A stretch of 36,701 bases of DNA from Rickettsia typhi (GCA_945901265.1 CAMDJZ010000012.1:1-36701), one strand, 5' to 3'; shown: positions 1-9,073, counted from the stretch's first letter. Notes: a model not told the origin generated them from the sequence alone. Numbers and translations are program-made.

Positions 1-2
1 AA

Positions 3-587
3 GAAATTAATAAAAAATGGGGCAAGCTAGATTTTCTTGTTCACGCAATCGCCTACTCCGATAAGGAAGAATTACGCGGAAAATATCTCGACACTTCACC
101 TGCAAATTTTACAAATACGATGAATATCTCAGCTTTTTCTTTAGTTGCAATTGCCAAAGAAGCTGAACCATTAATGAAAAAAGCTGGTGGCGGAAGCATT
201 ATAACTCTTAGTTATTATGGCGCTGAAAAAGTAATGCCACATTATAATGTTATGGGCGTTGCCAAGGCAGCTCTTGAAGCAAGCGTTCGTTACTTATCAA
301 TGGATATGGGCAAGGATAATATCCGCGTTAATGCAATTTCAGCTGGTCCAGTTAAAACCTTAGCAGCTAGTGGAATTGGTGATTTTAGATTAATTTTCAA
401 ATGGAATGAATATAATTCCCCGCTTCGTCGCAATGTTACTTTACAAGATGTTGGTGGTGCCGGAGTATTTTTACTATCAGATTTAGCTAGTGGTGTTACT
501 GGCGAAACCTTACATGTCGACGCTGGCTATCATGTTGTTGGCATGAAAGCTCCTGACGCTCCAGATATTAGCATCGTTAAAGATTAA
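3..587 (+). CDS. fabI: Enoyl-ACP reductase FabI, 3' part (5' end outside window)
   Basis: NADH-dependent enoyl-[acyl-carrier-protein] reductase, last step of each fatty-acid elongation cycle in the cytoplasm. The frame is open from base 3, well before the first in-frame ATG at 120. The residues encoded there (W-G-K-L-D-F-L-V-H-A-I-A-Y-S) match the conserved FabI stretch before the catalytic region, so the gene clearly begins left of the window. Downstream are the FabI-type active-site Tyr-x6-Lys (Y-N-V-M-G-V-A-K) with the second Tyr upstream (S-Y-Y-G-A-E), and the R-V-N-A-I-S-A-G-P segment of the SDR fold. About 194 residues are visible of a usual 260-270. The C-terminus looks complete. The next gene (gmk) follows after 119 bp with no clear terminator. 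The family call is firm; only the 5' end is unknown. Confidence 0.95.
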   Translation, partial: EINKKWGKLDFLVHAIAYSDKEELRGKYLDTSPANFTNTMNISAFSLVAIAKEAEPLMKKAGGGSIITLSYYGAEKVMPHYNVMGVAKAALEASVRYLSMDMGKDNIRVNAISAGPVKTLAASGIGDFRLIFKWNEYNSPLRRNVTLQDVGGAGVFLLSDLASGVTGETLHVDAGYHVVGMKAPDAPDISIVKD

Positions 588-706
588 TAAAAAAATTAAC
601 AAATTCTTGTTATAATTATTAATAATTGTTTTAAATTACTTATTTTAGTTTTTTTATAACATAATTTATAAAAACTAACAGAAATTAATATTTCAATTAC
701 CATAAA

Positions 707-1333
707 ATGTTTATTAATTATGATCCATTTATTATAATAATTTCATCGCCTTCTGGTGCTGGAAAGACAACGATTTGTCGCATGATTGTAAATAGCGATC
801 CCTCTATAAAACTTTCCATTTCAGCAACTACAAGAAAAAAAAGACCTCAGGAGATTTCTGGACAAGATTATTTTTTTGTAAGTGATGAAGATTTTTTATC
901 AATGAAAAATTCTCAACAATTTTTAGAGGATGCCTTGGTATTTAACAACTTATATGGTAGTCCAAAAAAAACTGCTGAGGAAGAAATTAAAAAAGGCAAT
1001 TGCGTACTTTTTGATATTGATTGGCAAGGTGCTCGTCAAATTAAAGAAAAATTACCAAAGGAAATGGTAATTTCGATTTTCATTTTACCACCATCACTTC
1101 AAGAACTTGAAAGGAGGCTTCGCGCTCGAGCACAGGATAGCGAAGAAATCGTTGCCCAAAGAATGCAAGAAGCCCTTCAAGAAATTAGTCATTATAACGA
1201 ATATGATTTTGTTTTGATTAATGACGATTTAGAAAATTCGCTTAAAAATATTCGTGCAATAATTGAAACTAAACGTATAAGTCGTCAAAATGTCAAAGAG
1301 TTAATCGAAACAAATAATTTTCTAAAAAAATAA
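707..1333 (+). CDS. gmk: Guanylate kinase
   Basis: Phosphorylates GMP to GDP with ATP; essential purine nucleotide enzyme in the cytoplasm. The P-loop is at residues 13-22 (S-S-P-S-G-A-G-K-T-T). It is followed by the GMP-binding stretch with S-A-T-T-R-K-K-R-P and G-x-D-Y-F-F, and later by the lid/adenine region (R-L-R-A-R-A-Q-D-S-E-E). Length 208 aa is normal for bacterial Gmk. The ATG at 707 is the only plausible start giving a correctly placed P-loop, although no convincing Shine-Dalgarno sequence precedes it, as for many genes here. The stop lies 5 bp before the DedA gene, so the two are probably co-transcribed. Confidence 0.96.
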   Translation: MFINYDPFIIIISSPSGAGKTTICRMIVNSDPSIKLSISATTRKKRPQEISGQDYFFVSDEDFLSMKNSQQFLEDALVFNNLYGSPKKTAEEEIKKGNCVLFDIDWQGARQIKEKLPKEMVISIFILPPSLQELERRLRARAQDSEEIVAQRMQEALQEISHYNEYDFVLINDDLENSLKNIRAIIETKRISRQNVKELIETNNFLKK

Positions 1334-1338
1334 TTCTC

Positions 1339-1968
1339 ATGCATGAAAATCTAAAAATTATCGTTGATCTTACCGCTGAAATCATGGCTGATATTGGTTA
1401 TCTTGGAATTTTTCTAGGAATGTTTATTGAAAGCACCATCATTCCTTTACCTAGTGAATTAATCATGATTCCCGCTGGTATTGCGTGCGGGAAAAATTTA
1501 ATGAATATTTATTTAGTAATTATTTACGGAATTGCTGGCAATGTTCTTGGGGCGATTTTTAGTTATTATTTGGCATCTTTAATTGGCCGTAGTTTTTTAT
1601 TTAAAGCGGGAAAATATTTTTTTATAAAACCTGCAACCATTATTAAAATCGAAGAATTTTTTAAAAAATATGGCGCGGTGTCTGTATTCTTTGCTCGCCT
1701 ATTACCGGGTTTTCGTCACTTTATTTCAATACCAGCAGGAATTGCAAGAATGGATATGAAATTATTTTTTATTTATACATTTTTAGGTTCGTCAATTTGG
1801 ACTATAATTTTAGCGCTTACTGGATATTTTATTGGCGAAAATCATCAGTTAATTAGCCAATATTTAAAAGAAATTATCAAAATAATTTTTAGTATAATTG
1901 CGATGATTTTGATTTATTTTTATTTCTTCAAAAATAAAAACATCCTCTCAAAAAATAAAATCTCTTAA
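1339..1968 (+). CDS. DedA/SNARE-associated family inner-membrane protein
   Basis: Polytopic inner-membrane protein of the DedA (VTT-domain) family. Family members are linked to undecaprenyl-phosphate or phospholipid translocation and to envelope and proton-motive-force homeostasis. Visible hallmarks are the acidic re-entrant loop F-I-E31-S-T-x-x-P-L-P-S-E40 and the second conserved loop F-A-R120-L-L-P123-G-F-R126, followed by S-x-P-A-G. About five hydrophobic segments are present, including a very hydrophobic C-terminal helix and a short Lys-rich cytoplasmic tail. Length 209 aa is typical. It lies 5 bp behind gmk and converges with the pseudopilin gene downstream. No intrinsic terminator is evident in the 151-bp gap. 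The exact substrate cannot be read from sequence. Confidence 0.9.
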   Translation: MHENLKIIVDLTAEIMADIGYLGIFLGMFIESTIIPLPSELIMIPAGIACGKNLMNIYLVIIYGIAGNVLGAIFSYYLASLIGRSFLFKAGKYFFIKPATIIKIEEFFKKYGAVSVFFARLLPGFRHFISIPAGIARMDMKLFFIYTFLGSSIWTIILALTGYFIGENHQLISQYLKEIIKIIFSIIAMILIYFYFFKNKNILSKNKIS

Positions 1969-2119
1969 AATAAAATCAATAAAATAAATTTGATTTAATT
2001 TTACAATTAAAAGATATTTTTAAATATTATATTTAAAATTAGAATTGTGTTAAGCTTTTAAAATCATCCTGCGATATAGTTTCACTTCAATTAATCTTAA
2101 AAGAATTCTAAATTTTATT

Positions 2120-2950
2120 TTAAATTTTAATGGCCCATTTAGATGATAAATATTTTTCAACATCTAAATATTCGTCCACTTTTAAAACTCGATCAAAAAT
2201 TATGAATTCAGCAATATAACCGTAAAAGGTATCACCAACTGTGCTACATCCACCCCCTCCAAGTCTTGTTGATAAACCAATAACATTAGCTCCAATATTG
2301 CCAGTAGCGGTTTGAACACCATTAATTCTAAAAAAGGAATTGGTAGTATTATGAACTGCGGTTAAGATATGAGGTTTATTAAGGGGAGTTGAACCAGATG
2401 TAAGACCTGCTCCAGCATATAATTGTCCCATAAAGGTAGTTGTTAAAATAAAAGCAAATTGCGGAGGAACAGTGAAATTATCGTAGAGATAAGTTCCAGA
2501 AGCTGGGTTCTTATTATTTTCAAGGAATACTGCAAATATAGTTTTTAAGCTATTACTAGTAATTCCAACATGATTAATTATAAAACAACCATTTCCTGAA
2601 AATTGAATCGCTGGAAGAGAGTTTATTGCATTTTGACGATAGATGGGAGCAGTTCCCAAGACAGAAGTAGTTGCTCTATCAGTTGAAATGCGGTTTATAT
2701 CATTCCATTTCGTAACAGATATTCCTTCTTGAGCTTCACTTTCTAAAAAACTTATTTCTTGCGTTGATTCAAGCCACAACGCTAAATTTTTTATTGAATT
2801 AATTGGGGAATTGGTTGTTATATTTCTTGCGGTTTGTAGACGAAATTGACGAACCAATCTTGAGCTTTGTGTAACTCCAGCAACTAAAATTCCAATAATT
2901 AAAATTACAATTGACAATTCTATCAATGAAAAGCCTTTAATATTTTTCAT
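2120..2950 (-). CDS. Pseudopilin with LamG/concanavalin-like passenger domain
   Basis: Type IV pilin-like protein of 276 aa. It starts with a class III (prepilin peptidase) signal: K5-G6, then F7-S-L-I-E11, so cleavage after Gly6 puts Glu at mature position +5. A hydrophobic helix follows to about residue 30. The remainder is not a classical pilin head but looks like a LamG_3/concanavalin jelly-roll: a W-L-E-S start, W-N-D, an A-I-Q-F-S-G-N-G strand, and the C-terminal Y-I-A-E-F-I-I-F-D-R-V-L with E-K-Y-L-x-x-K-W that closes such domains. It could be a minor pilin that displays a carbohydrate- or surface-binding domain; this role is inference. The gene converges with the DedA gene and lies 66 bp upstream of pgsA on the same strand. 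Two further pseudopilins lie at 18,074-20,164. Confidence 0.8.
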   Translation of the reverse strand: MKNIKGFSLIELSIVILIIGILVAGVTQSSRLVRQFRLQTARNITTNSPINSIKNLALWLESTQEISFLESEAQEGISVTKWNDINRISTDRATTSVLGTAPIYRQNAINSLPAIQFSGNGCFIINHVGITSNSLKTIFAVFLENNKNPASGTYLYDNFTVPPQFAFILTTTFMGQLYAGAGLTSGSTPLNKPHILTAVHNTTNSFFRINGVQTATGNIGANVIGLSTRLGGGGCSTVGDTFYGYIAEFIIFDRVLKVDEYLDVEKYLSSKWAIKI

Positions 2951-3016
2951 ATATTTTTCATGCGGGGTTAATTAAAATTGTTTGAAATAAAAATTTATCG
3001 ATGTTATGTAAGTTTA

Positions 3017-3637
3017 TTACATATTCTTAAAACCAATTTTAAAATATGCATATCCAGTAATTATTGTTAAAAAGGCAGCTAGACAAAAAAGTATTTTGGC
3101 TATCGTTGAAATTGCGCTGATAATTAAAAATTTAATATCAACTTCAATAAATCCCCCAAGCCAATTGTACAAAGCATAGGAAGATCCATCCTCACCCAAA
3201 AGCAAACCACCAATTGCAAACATTTGCACTGCAGTTTTATATTTCGCTAATTTACTTACAGGAACGCTGATTCTTATTTCTGCCAAATATTCACGAAGTC
3301 CCGAAACCAAAACTTCTCGACAAATTATAATTAAACCTGGAAATAAAATCCACGTATTATGAGGATTAAATTTTATTAGCATTACTATTGCAACTATTAC
3401 TAATAACTTATCCGCAATTGGATCAAGGCATTTACCAAAATTTGATTGCGCTTTCATTAAACGTGCAAAATAGCCATCAAAATAATCAGTAATCGCCGCT
3501 ATACCAAATAAAATAGCCGTAATAATATTTGACAACATTCCTGGAATATAAAATGCCAAAATCAAAAGAGGAATTATCAATAAGCGAAGGCTAGTTAAAA
3601 AGTTGGGAATTTGTTTAAATTTTAAACTATTCATCAT
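3017..3637 (-). CDS. pgsA: CDP-diacylglycerol--glycerol-3-phosphate 3-phosphatidyltransferase
   Basis: Makes phosphatidylglycerol-phosphate, the committed step to phosphatidylglycerol, in the inner membrane. The complete CDP-alcohol phosphotransferase signature is visible: D51-x2-D54-G55-x2-A58-R59-x8-G68-x3-D72-x3-D76. Several hydrophobic helices and an N-terminal amphipathic start (I-P-N-F-L-T-S-L-R) are typical of PgsA. Length 206 aa is slightly longer than the usual 180-200. Two adjacent Met codons at the start leave the initiation site uncertain by one residue. It is followed on the same strand by the pseudopilin at 2,950 and preceded by xseB after 52 bp. Confidence 0.94.
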   Translation of the reverse strand: MMNSLKFKQIPNFLTSLRLLIIPLLILAFYIPGMLSNIITAILFGIAAITDYFDGYFARLMKAQSNFGKCLDPIADKLLVIVAIVMLIKFNPHNTWILFPGLIIICREVLVSGLREYLAEIRISVPVSKLAKYKTAVQMFAIGGLLLGEDGSSYALYNWLGGFIEVDIKFLIISAISTIAKILFCLAAFLTIITGYAYFKIGFKNM

Positions 3638-3689
3638 TTAATGTTTATTAGTAAAACAGAGTTAAATTTTTAAAAAAATAATCAATAAA

Positions 3690-4016
3690 TTATTCTTCTT
3701 TGTTTTTTTTATTTATATTTTCAATTTTCATTTTAGCATCACCAAGCCTTTTTTCACAATATTCCTTAAGGATCGAAGCTTCTTCATAAAGCTGGATCAT
3801 CTCTTCAAGATTATTTTTTTGTGATGATAAAATTTCAACAATTTTATCAAGGCGCTGAAGAGCTTCTTCAAAACTCATTTTGGCAATTTTTTTAATAATA
3901 TTTTTATCAGTATTTTTTGCAGAAATATTATTATTATTTTTTTCAACAGCCTCTTCGTTAGAATTTAAATTACTAAAATCTTGGCTGTTGCTATTATTAA
4001 AAAGATCATCGTTCAT
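3690..4016 (-). CDS. xseB: Exodeoxyribonuclease VII small subunit with Asn-rich N-terminal extension
   Basis: Small subunit that binds the XseA large subunit to form exonuclease VII, which degrades single-stranded DNA. The C-terminal 60 residues carry the XseB family pattern: S-F-E-E-A-L-Q-R-L-D-K-I-V-E-I-L, then L-E-E-M-I-Q-L-Y-E-E-A and C-x-x-R-L. The protein is 108 aa, against about 80 usually. The excess is an N-terminal extension of about 45 residues rich in Asn, Ser, Asp and Lys with no visible fold. An internal Met just before S-F-E-E-A would give a protein of nearly normal family length, so initiation there is possible. The start at 4,016 overlaps the end of purF by 11 bp, suggesting translational coupling. 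Confidence 0.88.
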   Translation of the reverse strand: MNDDLFNNSNSQDFSNLNSNEEAVEKNNNNISAKNTDKNIIKKIAKMSFEEALQRLDKIVEILSSQKNNLEEMIQLYEEASILKEYCEKRLGDAKMKIENINKKNKEE

Positions 4017-5418
4017 AATTATTTTTTAAATCTGTTAGGTTAATTGGATATTGATCAGAAAAACAAGCATCACAAAATTGCGGCTGATTATTATCACGAT
4101 TAGTTTTGGTAATCGCTCGATATAATCCATCAATAGAAACATAAAATAAGCGATCAGCACCAATGACTTTACAAATTTCTTCATTAGTCATTTGCGAAGC
4201 AATGAGGTCCTTTTTATCTGGGGTATCAACACCATAAAAACATGGTGAAATTGTTGGAGGCGAAGCAATTAACATAAAAATTTCTTTTGCACCAGCATCA
4301 CGAATCATCTGGACAATTTTCTTAGAAGTGGTTCCACGCACAATACTATCATCAATCAAAATTACTCTTTTATTATTAATAACATCGAAGTTAGCATTAT
4401 GTTTTAATTTAACGCCGAAGTGACGAATGCGGTCAGTTGGCTCAATAAAAGTTCTTCCAACATAATGATTGCGAATAATTCCAAGCTCAAAAGGAATTTT
4501 TGATTGCATTGAAAATCCAATTGCTGCTGGAACCCCGGAATCAGGGATAGGAACAACAACATCGGCATCAATTTTAAATTCTTTGGCTAATTCAATGCCA
4601 ATATTTTTTCTTACCTGATAAACATTTCTACCCTCTAAAATACTATCGGGACGAGAGAAGTAAACATATTCAAAAATACAAAACTTTGATGGTTTTTTTG
4701 AAAAAGGAAATAATGATTCTAAACCGTTATTGCTAATTATTAACATTTCTCCACCAGCTAGATCGCGCTGAAACTTTGCACCGATAATATCAAACGCACA
4801 AGTTTCGGAGGCAATTGCAATTGAATCCCCAAGTTGCGCAATTGAAAGCGGACGAACACCGTAAGAATCTCGAATGGCGATAATTCCATTTTGATGAACT
4901 ACCAACAAAGAAAATGCGCCTTGAATTTGCTCAACTGCTTCAATAATTTTATCATTCAAACTAGTTTTACTGCTCAGTGCAATGAGATGAAGGATCACTT
5001 CCGTATCCATTGTGGTTTGAAAAATTGCACCATGTTTTATTAATTTTGATCGCAATGTTTTGGCATTAGTTAAATTACCATTATGCGCAACAGCGATAAA
5101 TCCCAAGTCAAGCTCAGCGATAATTGGCTGATAATTTTGAGCAGTTTTTTTACCAGCAGTTGAATAGCGTACATGACCAATGGCGATATCACCTTTTAAT
5201 TTTTTTAAGATTTCTTGCGAAGTAAAATTATCAGCAACTAGCCCATCTGCAAAATGAAAATTTGGATTAGCAATCTGATTTGAATCGAATGTGACAATAC
5301 CTGCTGCCTCTTGACCGCGATGCTGAAGGGCATGCAGTCCAAGAGTAGTATTTATAGCGCTATCTTTTGAACCGAAAATTCCAAAAATTCCGCATTCTTC
5401 TGTAAATTTATCAAACAT
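4006..5418 (-). CDS. purF: Amidophosphoribosyltransferase
   Basis: First committed enzyme of de novo purine synthesis: PRPP + glutamine gives 5-phosphoribosylamine. The N-terminal glutaminase domain begins E-E-C9-G-I-F-G, so Cys9 is the nucleophile exposed after removal of a short propeptide. The PRPP-binding motif V-I-L-I-D356-D357-S-I-V-R-G-T-T is in the C-terminal phosphoribosyltransferase domain. Four cysteines sit where Bacillus-type PurF binds a 4Fe-4S cluster (F-C-I-F-E-Y-V, S-P-C-F-Y-G and a late C-x-x-C), so this is probably the Fe-S regulated type. Length 470 aa is normal. It lies downstream of slt (71-bp gap) and overlaps xseB. Its presence implies purine prototrophy, at least in part. 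Confidence 0.97.
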   Translation of the reverse strand: MFDKFTEECGIFGIFGSKDSAINTTLGLHALQHRGQEAAGIVTFDSNQIANPNFHFADGLVADNFTSQEILKKLKGDIAIGHVRYSTAGKKTAQNYQPIIAELDLGFIAVAHNGNLTNAKTLRSKLIKHGAIFQTTMDTEVILHLIALSSKTSLNDKIIEAVEQIQGAFSLLVVHQNGIIAIRDSYGVRPLSIAQLGDSIAIASETCAFDIIGAKFQRDLAGGEMLIISNNGLESLFPFSKKPSKFCIFEYVYFSRPDSILEGRNVYQVRKNIGIELAKEFKIDADVVVPIPDSGVPAAIGFSMQSKIPFELGIIRNHYVGRTFIEPTDRIRHFGVKLKHNANFDVINNKRVILIDDSIVRGTTSKKIVQMIRDAGAKEIFMLIASPPTISPCFYGVDTPDKKDLIASQMTNEEICKVIGADRLFYVSIDGLYRAITKTNRDNNQPQFCDACFSDQYPINLTDLKNNYER

Positions 5419-5489
5419 AAATAAATAATAAATTTTGAATTATAATTGTTAAGAATAAATTACTATTAATAATTTTATTTAATTAATAT

Positions 5490-7610
5490 TTAACTAACAT
5501 CGTCGTAATTTTTTCGCGACATCAGATATTTATAAACGATAAGATTTTCCATAATACGTTGAACATAATTTCTAGTTTCAGAATAAGTTATTAATTCGAT
5601 CCAATCAACAACTTTATCAAGATCTTTTTCTTGACGCGGATCGTAAAATTCATTTATCCAGCGTTGCGTTGCGTTTGGACCAGCGTTGTAAGAAGCGATC
5701 GCTAACATTTCCGAACCATCAAAACGATTTATCAATTTTTTTATGTAATGCGATCCAAGCTTGACATTATAGTCAATATCAGTAGCTAATTTTTTCTTAT
5801 CGTAATCAATTCCCACTTCCTTAGCAACAAGCTTGGCAGTAGCGGGCATTAATTGCATAAAACCAATTGCCCCAACTTTACTAAGTGCAGAGGGAACGAA
5901 ACCACTTTCTTGCTTTATTATGGCATGAACCAACGGCGCATATTCATCGGCACTAACTTCTTTAATAATTTGGAATTTATCTTTTATAAAAAATACATTT
6001 TTACGCGATGCAACTTTAGAAATTTTTGCATCAATTTGGCGATCACCAATTTCATTAACGATTTTCATAATAACCGCTATTTGACCTTCAGTTGGAGAGT
6101 TATTAACTATCCACTCAAAAATTTTGGTAGCATCTTGTTTGTTGCCTGTTATTGCCAATAAGTAAGCAACTTGCGTAGCTCTTGATTCGGAAATTCTTAT
6201 AATATCACGACCAGTTATATCAGGATTCTTTGGCAAAATAATGTCATCTTGCGCGCTAACTGGATCAATAGTGCGATGTTTGTGAATTGCCAATTGTCCG
6301 TAAAAAAAAGTAGGATATTTAGCGCCAATCTTATACCATTCAATTGCTTTATTTTTTTGTTTTTGAGCCTCGTAAACCATTCCCAACCAATAAGCTCCGC
6401 GCGCAAGAGTAACTGGCTGTGAAACATTTTTATAAAAATAATCAAAATGTTTTTGAGCTAAATCAACCTTGTTATTAAAGCGAAGAGCTATCCATCCAGC
6501 CGTCCATTCAGCTTCCCAAAAATCAACAGAAGATGTTGGTAAATTATGATTCGCAAAAATTTCGTAAGCAATTTTAAATTTTTTTCGCTTAATCATCTCA
6601 CGTCCATAAAGCTTTCGCAAACTCCACCATTTATCCGGATATTTAGTCTTTATCGGTAAATCAGTTAATAAATCAATCAAATCATTAATTTTATCTTTTG
6701 ATTTTAGCCATAAAATTTGTCGATGAATTAATATCTCATTTGCCCTTAATTTTCTTGGAACTGAGCTAATAATGCGCTCGATAGATTTTGGGGAATTTTG
6801 TATTTCTAAAATTGCACTAAAAAGATTACGATAATCTTCATTAACAAAATTAAAAATACGCGCAGCATCTTCATTTTTGTTATCCCAATGTAATCTCTCG
6901 ATTCTGGCAATATGGTCTGGCTCGGTTAGTAAATCATGATATTTTTCTAAAAATTTCCTCTCTTCATCGCTAGAAAAATTTTCCTTTATCCAAATTTTGG
7001 CAATTTGAGATTGGATATTTCTTCGCTCTTCATCCTTCTTTTTTTCATCAATTTTTTCGCGAGATAATGCATCTATTTTCCCATCAACCATATAAACTTT
7101 GGCATCTATATTACTGGCTGGATTGTTATTAAAATAGAATTGCGAAACTTCATAGGGAATATCATTGGCAAGCGCAACCAATTCAACATTACGTCTAATT
7201 TCGGCAATGTTTGGATAAAAAGGATTATCAATAACAAATGTTGAAATATCGCTAAAAGCAATTTGCTTTGGTTGAATTTTATCGCTATATTTATTCCACA
7301 AAACAACGTCAATTAAAGCATCAGCAAGATTATTTTTATTAGCATCTGGTTTTTGATTATTGCGAGACTTCATTTCTCTGGCGTAAATCAAAGCTTCTTC
7401 AAAGTTTTTTTTCTCTAAAGCAATACTAACTTTTTTAAGAATTTCCACGTCTAACGAAGTCATGCCTTGCCATAATTTTTGAGACATTAAGACAGGATTT
7501 TTAGCGTAAGCTTTGCAACTTAGAGAGCTAAAAAAAACCAATGCGATCAATAGCTTCAACCATTCATTTCTATAGGATATAATCTTGAATATTTTAGAAA
7601 ATAATTTCAC
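5490..7610 (-). CDS. slt: Soluble lytic murein transglycosylase (Slt family)
   Basis: Periplasmic enzyme cleaving the MurNAc-GlcNAc bond of peptidoglycan with formation of 1,6-anhydro-MurNAc. The 706-aa protein has an N-terminal hydrophobic segment around residues 18-36 ending A-Y-A-K, consistent with a signal peptide. A long alpha-helical superhelical region follows (the U-domain of Slt70-like enzymes), then the C-terminal goose-type lysozyme-like domain. The catalytic Glu568 lies in A-I-I-K-Q-E-S-G-F, followed by G-A-I-G-F-M-Q-L-M-P-A-T-A and the A-S-Y-N-A-G-P motif. These three motifs identify the family. It is transcribed divergently from NDUFA12 across a 195-bp AT-rich gap and is followed by purF. 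Confidence 0.94.
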   Translation of the reverse strand: MKLFSKIFKIISYRNEWLKLLIALVFFSSLSCKAYAKNPVLMSQKLWQGMTSLDVEILKKVSIALEKKNFEEALIYAREMKSRNNQKPDANKNNLADALIDVVLWNKYSDKIQPKQIAFSDISTFVIDNPFYPNIAEIRRNVELVALANDIPYEVSQFYFNNNPASNIDAKVYMVDGKIDALSREKIDEKKKDEERRNIQSQIAKIWIKENFSSDEERKFLEKYHDLLTEPDHIARIERLHWDNKNEDAARIFNFVNEDYRNLFSAILEIQNSPKSIERIISSVPRKLRANEILIHRQILWLKSKDKINDLIDLLTDLPIKTKYPDKWWSLRKLYGREMIKRKKFKIAYEIFANHNLPTSSVDFWEAEWTAGWIALRFNNKVDLAQKHFDYFYKNVSQPVTLARGAYWLGMVYEAQKQKNKAIEWYKIGAKYPTFFYGQLAIHKHRTIDPVSAQDDIILPKNPDITGRDIIRISESRATQVAYLLAITGNKQDATKIFEWIVNNSPTEGQIAVIMKIVNEIGDRQIDAKISKVASRKNVFFIKDKFQIIKEVSADEYAPLVHAIIKQESGFVPSALSKVGAIGFMQLMPATAKLVAKEVGIDYDKKKLATDIDYNVKLGSHYIKKLINRFDGSEMLAIASYNAGPNATQRWINEFYDPRQEKDLDKVVDWIELITYSETRNYVQRIMENLIVYKYLMSRKNYDDVS

Positions 7611-7805
7611 TTATTTTTGATCATTAGGTATTAATAACTTGAAAATTTTTTAGGCAATATAAAAATTAAGTTTTGTTAATTGCAAAATTATTTTAATATC
7701 GTTAATTTAAAGTTAAATTTTAAGAAATCAAAAAAGAATTTTAGTTTTTTTGTTGTATTGCAATTTTGAATTTTTAAAATTTTAAAAAAACTAATTTATA
7801 AAATC

Positions 7806-8123
7806 ATGTTAAGAAAATTATTTTTTAATTTAAAAAGAGTTGGCAATGATGAATTTGGTAATCAGTATTTTATTGATAAAAACAATAAAAGATTTGTTAA
7901 ATATTTTGGCATTCCTGAACCAACTAAAGTTCCAGCTGAATGGCATGGATGGCTTCATTACAATCAAGATGATCCACCTCAAGCTAACACTTCACATAAA
8001 AAATTTTCTTGGCAAAAAATTCATATTCCCAATCTTACTGGCACCAAATTGTCTTACATTCCAAAAAATTTATCAAATAAAAAAACCAATTCATTTTATG
8101 AACCTTGGCAACCTGAATTATAA
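7806..8123 (+). CDS. NADH:ubiquinone oxidoreductase accessory subunit NDUFA12
   Basis: Small peripheral accessory subunit of respiratory complex I (17.2 kDa/B17.2 family), shared by mitochondria and alphaproteobacteria. The 105-aa protein shows the family pattern: G-N-x-Y-F near the N-terminus, V-x-Y-x-G for the strand, and the highly conserved P-A-E-W-H-G-W-L-H segment followed by D-D-P-P. The C-terminal Y-x-P-W-Q-P also fits. The gene lies 3 bp upstream of the MlaD-type gene; the order NDUFA12–mlaD–DUF2155 is common in alphaproteobacteria and supports both the functional call and the lineage. No strong ribosome binding site is visible before the ATG. Confidence 0.93.
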   Translation: MLRKLFFNLKRVGNDEFGNQYFIDKNNKRFVKYFGIPEPTKVPAEWHGWLHYNQDDPPQANTSHKKFSWQKIHIPNLTGTKLSYIPKNLSNKKTNSFYEPWQPEL

Positions 8124-8126
8124 TTT

Positions 8127-8588
8127 ATGATCAACAAAAATAATAATTATTTTGATTTCATTATTGGCACATTTGTAATTTTATGTGCAGGATTTTTTTT
8201 TCTTAGCTCATTTAATAGTACAAAAATCAATAATAGTGGCGGTTATTTTCTTCTCGCCAAGTTTGATAATGTTAACGGCATTGCCGGTGGAAGTGATGTT
8301 AAAATTTCAGGAGTAAAAATTGGCACTGTCATTGAACAATTTATCGATGAAAAAACTTTTCGCGCAACTATTAAATTTACAATTAATGATAAAATTAAAT
8401 TGCCATCCGATTCTTCAGCCAAAATAGTTTCTGATGGCTTGTTAGGCTCAAAGTTCCTTGAAATAAATCCTGGATCGCAAGATGATTTGCTTAATGAAGG
8501 TGATGAATTAGTGTTTACTCAATCTTCTGTAAATTTTGAAGATTTACTAGCTAGATTCATGTTTAGTGAAAAAAAAAAGAATGAATAA
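8127..8588 (+). CDS. mlaD: MlaD-like MCE-domain phospholipid-binding protein
   Basis: Membrane-anchored substrate-binding component of an MCE/Mla transporter that moves phospholipids between outer and inner membrane. The 153-aa protein has one N-terminal transmembrane helix (about residues 10-27). A single MCE domain follows, with the F-D-N-V-N-G-I-A-G-G-S-D-V-K-I-S-G-V-K-I core and the later S-D-G-L-L-G-S-K-F-L-E-I strand, both typical of MlaD. Length and single-domain layout match MlaD rather than multi-MCE PqiB/YebT. The Mla ATPase and permease genes are not in the window. It lies between NDUFA12 (3 bp) and the DUF2155 gene (2 bp), so the three are one transcription unit. Confidence 0.92.
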   Translation: MINKNNNYFDFIIGTFVILCAGFFFLSSFNSTKINNSGGYFLLAKFDNVNGIAGGSDVKISGVKIGTVIEQFIDEKTFRATIKFTINDKIKLPSDSSAKIVSDGLLGSKFLEINPGSQDDLLNEGDELVFTQSSVNFEDLLARFMFSEKKKNE

Positions 8589-8590
8589 TT

Positions 8591-9073
8591 ATGATTAAAT
8601 CTTCACATATTTTAATAAAACACTTTGTATTATCATCTATATTATTGATTATTATTTCTCTGCAAAATTCCTTTGCTCAAAATGTTAAGAATAACGAAGT
8701 TGAATCAGCTCCCTCAGGAGTTACTTATGTTGATGAAGCAAATGAATTGCCAAAATTTTCATCAGTTGCATTGGTACAAATTTTAAATAAAACAACCGCC
8801 AAAAACTTAACGGTTGATTTAAGAATTGGTCAAAAAATTAACCTTGGCGCAATAACTTTAAAAGCCCATAAATGTTGGCAAGCTCCGCTGGAACAAAAAC
8901 CCGAAACTAAGATTTTGCTAGAAGTTTTTGAAAATAAATCTCGTGATTCAAGTTCTGATCACATAGAATATTCACGAATTTTTTACGGTTGGATTTTTGC
9001 TTCAAGCCCTTCTATATCAGGAGTTCAACATCCAATTTATGATATTGTAGCTATCTCTTGTAAATCTAAATAA
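8591..9073 (+). CDS. DUF2155-family secreted protein
   Basis: Uncharacterised exported protein of the DUF2155 family, common in alphaproteobacteria next to mlaD. The 160-aa product begins with a signal peptide (hydrophobic core I-L-L-I-I-I-S-L, cleavage probably after S-F-A near residue 29). The mature part contains the family pattern: V-A-L-V-Q-I-L-N-K-T-T-A-K, K-A-H-K-C-W, a glutamate/phenylalanine strand, and the conserved Y-G-W-I-F-A-S-S-P-S-I-S end with H-P-I-Y-D-I. One Cys in the K-C-W motif and one near the C-terminus could pair. Biochemical role unknown; the location suggests the periplasm and an envelope function. It is followed after 8 bp by rpe. Confidence 0.85.
   Translation: MIKSSHILIKHFVLSSILLIIISLQNSFAQNVKNNEVESAPSGVTYVDEANELPKFSSVALVQILNKTTAKNLTVDLRIGQKINLGAITLKAHKCWQAPLEQKPETKILLEVFENKSRDSSSDHIEYSRIFYGWIFASSPSISGVQHPIYDIVAISCKSK

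Noticed and set aside
5853..7312. Frames of 60-100 codons on both strands inside the lytic transglycosylase gene
   Set aside because: They lie wholly inside a well-supported gene and have no domain features; shadow frames.
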